A DNA stretch of 52,015 nt from an uncultured Prevotella sp. (GTDB taxonomy: Bacteria; Bacteroidota; Bacteroidia; Bacteroidales; Bacteroidaceae): NCBI GenBank assembly GCA_900322035.1, contig ONYL01000025.1, forward strand, positions 1 through 52,015, in the 5' to 3' direction. Every line of letters begins with the position of its first letter. Positions within the stretch are counted from its first letter, which is position 1. A model generated the notes under the pieces. That model worked only from the letters and a program-made list of their open reading frames with translations. It ran no database searches and was not told the DNA's origin. The translations under genes were made by a program, and so were the position numbers. Positions 50,250 to 52,015 of the stretch are shown here, one piece after another.

Positions 50250-51662
50250 ATGGAAGTTTTTCTCATTAAGCTGCTTCAGTTCATGATGGCCATATCGCTG
50301 TTGGTCCTTCTTCATGAGATGGGGCACATGCTCACGGCAAAGCTCTTTGGAGTGCGCGTAGAGAAGTTCTATCTTTTCTTTGACCCGTGGTTCCATCTCT
50401 TCGAGTTCAAACCCAAAAACAGCGACACTACCTACGGTATCGGCTGGCTTCCTCTCGGCGGCTATTGCAAGATATCGGGCATGGTCGATGAGAGCATGGA
50501 TACCGAGCAGCTCAAGGGTGACCCTCAACCGTGGGAGTTCCGCACGAAACCAGCCTGGCAACGGCTCATCATCATGGTGGCCGGTGTCACTGTCAATCTT
50601 CTGTTGGCACTCTTCATCTATAGTATGATCATGTTCCACTGGGGCGAGGATTATATCGCCACGAAAGACATGACGCTCGGCATGAAGTTCAACCAGGAGG
50701 CCAAGAGCTATGGCTTCCGCGACCACGACATCCTCCTTGGCACCGACCGGGGAGCCTTTCGTGAATATTCGGGCGATGTATACCGTGATATCTCCAAGGC
50801 AAAATACTGTGATGTCTTGCGCCACGGCAAGCAGGTACGCGTCAGTCTTCCTGGCAAGATCAACATGTTAGAGATGGTGCAGTCTACGCCCCGCTTCATG
50901 GAGCCTTTCATGGTGAACGAAGTCGACACGGTGCTGAAGCGCATTCCTGTGGCTGAGGATTCTAAAGACAGCATCGTCTCGCCTGCCTGGCAGATGCAGT
51001 TGAAGAAAGGAGACGTGATCGTTGCTCTCAACGGAAAGCCCCTTGACAGCTACAATAGTTATAAAGACGCTACGGGGCACATCGCTGATGCCATGACCGC
51101 GGCCAAAACCCGCGACGACAGCTTGCGGCTTCGCACCGTGACGGTTGCTGTGAAACGTGCAGCAACGGGTAAAGTGGACACGCTTTCCACGACGCTCACC
51201 AAGGATCTGCTGATGGGCTACGCTCCTGTCAACCCTTTGGCCAGTTACAAGAATACCCACATCAGCTACAATTTCCTGAAGAGTTTCCCCGCTGGAGTCA
51301 AGTATGGCTTTGATGTGCTCGGAGGCTACATCAGCGACATGCGCTATGTCTTCTCGCCCCAAGGCGTGAAGAGCTTGGGAGGATTTGGTGCCATCGGCAG
51401 TCTCTTTCCCGACAAGTGGGATTGGCATGCCTTTTGGATGATGACGGCTTTCTTGAGCATTATCCTCGCTTTCATGAACATTCTTCCCATTCCCGCTCTT
51501 GACGGAGGATTTGTTTTGTTCCTGTTCTATGAGATCATAACGGGACGCAAGCCGTCGGACAAGTTTATGGAATATGCCGAAATTGTTGGCATTGGCTTCC
51601 TGTTGCTGTTGATGATCGTGGCCAATCTCAATGATATTCTCCGGTGGTTGGGATACATGTAA
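50250..51662 (+). CDS. rseP: Site-2 intramembrane metalloprotease RseP
   Basis: A 470-residue M50-family zinc protease. The first helix contains LLHEMGHMLTA (H22, E23, H26: HExxH). A PDZ-containing periplasmic region follows (about 200-300, LKKGDVIVALNGKPLDS), and the late helix has ILPIPALDGGFV, the LDG zinc ligand. It cuts anti-sigma or signal-peptide remnants within the membrane; the single-pass anti-sigma at 4663-5340 is the type of protein such an enzyme could process, though no direct link is shown. Last gene of the tsaB operon, 100 bp after dxr, followed by a terminator at 51699. Confidence 0.92.
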   Translation: MEVFLIKLLQFMMAISLLVLLHEMGHMLTAKLFGVRVEKFYLFFDPWFHLFEFKPKNSDTTYGIGWLPLGGYCKISGMVDESMDTEQLKGDPQPWEFRTKPAWQRLIIMVAGVTVNLLLALFIYSMIMFHWGEDYIATKDMTLGMKFNQEAKSYGFRDHDILLGTDRGAFREYSGDVYRDISKAKYCDVLRHGKQVRVSLPGKINMLEMVQSTPRFMEPFMVNEVDTVLKRIPVAEDSKDSIVSPAWQMQLKKGDVIVALNGKPLDSYNSYKDATGHIADAMTAAKTRDDSLRLRTVTVAVKRAATGKVDTLSTTLTKDLLMGYAPVNPLASYKNTHISYNFLKSFPAGVKYGFDVLGGYISDMRYVFSPQGVKSLGGFGAIGSLFPDKWDWHAFWMMTAFLSIILAFMNILPIPALDGGFVLFLFYEIITGRKPSDKFMEYAEIVGIGFLLLLMIVANLNDILRWLGYM

Positions 51663-51698
51663 GGCTGTTTGAAACTTGAATGCAGAAAATAACACATA

Positions 51699-51744
51699 AG
51701 AGGATGTATCAAAATTCTGATGCACCCTCTTTTTCGTATTATTT
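51699..51744. terminator. Terminator after rseP; inverted copy of 161-204
   Basis: AAGAGGATGTATCA (51699-51712) pairs with TGATGCACCCTCTT (51719-51732, one mismatch), followed by TTT. The end TTTTTCGTATTATT is shared with the element at 161-204 on the opposite strand. Confidence 0.75.
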
Positions 51745-51750
51745 AGGTTA

Positions 51751-51838
51751 AATGGATATTTTCCGTGGATTGGATAGGTTGTTTCATTTCGTATAGTCCT
51801 AACTTCGCCAATGAATAAATGGTAATAGAAAATCATGG
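51751..51838 (+). repeat. Dispersed repeat R1, copy near the right edge
   Basis: AATGGATATTTTCCGTGGAT onward, nearly the same as 14851-14938 throughout its 88 bp. It directly abuts the R4 element that fills the rest of the window. The 350 bp after rseP hold no gene. Confidence 0.85.
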
Positions 51839-52015
51839 ATGAAAATTGCCTGGGCATAAAATTGCGCCAAAGGCGCATAAAATCAGCGCATCCTTGCATC
51901 TGCCCAAAAGTGGTTTGGAATGCCTTGACTTGAAGCTTTCTGCCGTAGAATTTTATGCGCGTAAGCGCAATTTTACGCGATAGCGATTTTCGTCATGGGC
52001 AGGCTTGCCACCAAA
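51838..52015 (-). repeat. Dispersed repeat R4, copy 2 (inverted, reaches window edge)
   Basis: Reverse complement of 17171-17343 with high identity, including both internal palindromes (GCGCC-AAA-GGCGC and GCGTAA...TTACGC). It may extend past the window. Confidence 0.9.

Overview
The window looks like a chromosomal segment of a Bacteroidota genome, most probably a Prevotella-type organism. Supporting signs are promoters of the TAnnTTTG (-7) type, two of them with a TTG-type -33 box at 19 bp; no obvious Shine-Dalgarno dependence; an ECF sigma / DUF4974 anti-sigma / STN-domain outer membrane protein cluster; an S46 dipeptidyl-peptidase; an Omp28-like protein; DUF4290 and (probably) DUF6080 proteins; and secreted proteins ending in a shared HG-x-x-I...G-x-V-x-K-x-I-x-K tail. 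All family names come from reading the sequence; no database search was possible.

Layout. 1-1400: the start of an IS1182-like transposase running off the left edge, then an Rpn/PD-(D/E)XK protein with a 12-bp coding repeat. 1470-4001: a secreted GH95 glycosidase, divergent from an ECF sigma / anti-sigma / outer membrane receptor operon (4170-7907). 8046-12796: a minus-strand operon of a GNAT-like protein, topoisomerase IV subunit B and an S41 protease. 13321-14724: a TPR-TM-HTH regulator. 14725-18700: a repeat-rich accessory region holding one secreted protein and one lipoprotein, bracketed by 91-bp inverted repeats, plus families of hairpins, a 33-bp periodic array and decayed transposase fragments. 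18703-21219: hrpB. 21543-26887: three secreted proteins with related C-terminal tails, interrupted by a group II intron that has lost its reverse transcriptase domain. 27031-28692: a second TPR-TM-HTH (AraC) regulator. 28914-33921: S46 peptidase, lipid-linked glycan flippase and an SpmA-SpmB fusion. 34031-36362: rmuC and a small esterase-like protein. 36423-45720: a ten-gene minus-strand run, yicC-gmk-nadD followed by envelope genes (phosphoethanolamine-transferase-like, two acyltransferases, UbiA/DPPR-synthase-like, HAD phosphatase, GtrA, polytopic DUF6080-like). 45810-51662: plus-strand housekeeping operon tsaB-DUF4290-murA-rimM-dxr-rseP. The right edge repeats, in inverted orientation, elements seen at about 14.85, 17.2 and 0.16 kb.

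How the genes work together. The two large operons diverge from about 45.75 kb and mix nucleotide metabolism, tRNA modification, peptidoglycan and isoprenoid precursor synthesis with envelope decoration. UbiA + HAD + GtrA + GT-C-like protein resembles a polyprenyl-phosphate sugar donor pathway. The 4-8 kb cluster is a surface-signalling unit in which the anti-sigma factor lacks the usual central FecR domain. The most unusual content is in the non-coding and repeat fraction: structured hairpins with a compensatory base change, inverted repeats around a gene pair, dispersed inverted copies 34 kb apart, and the RT-less intron.
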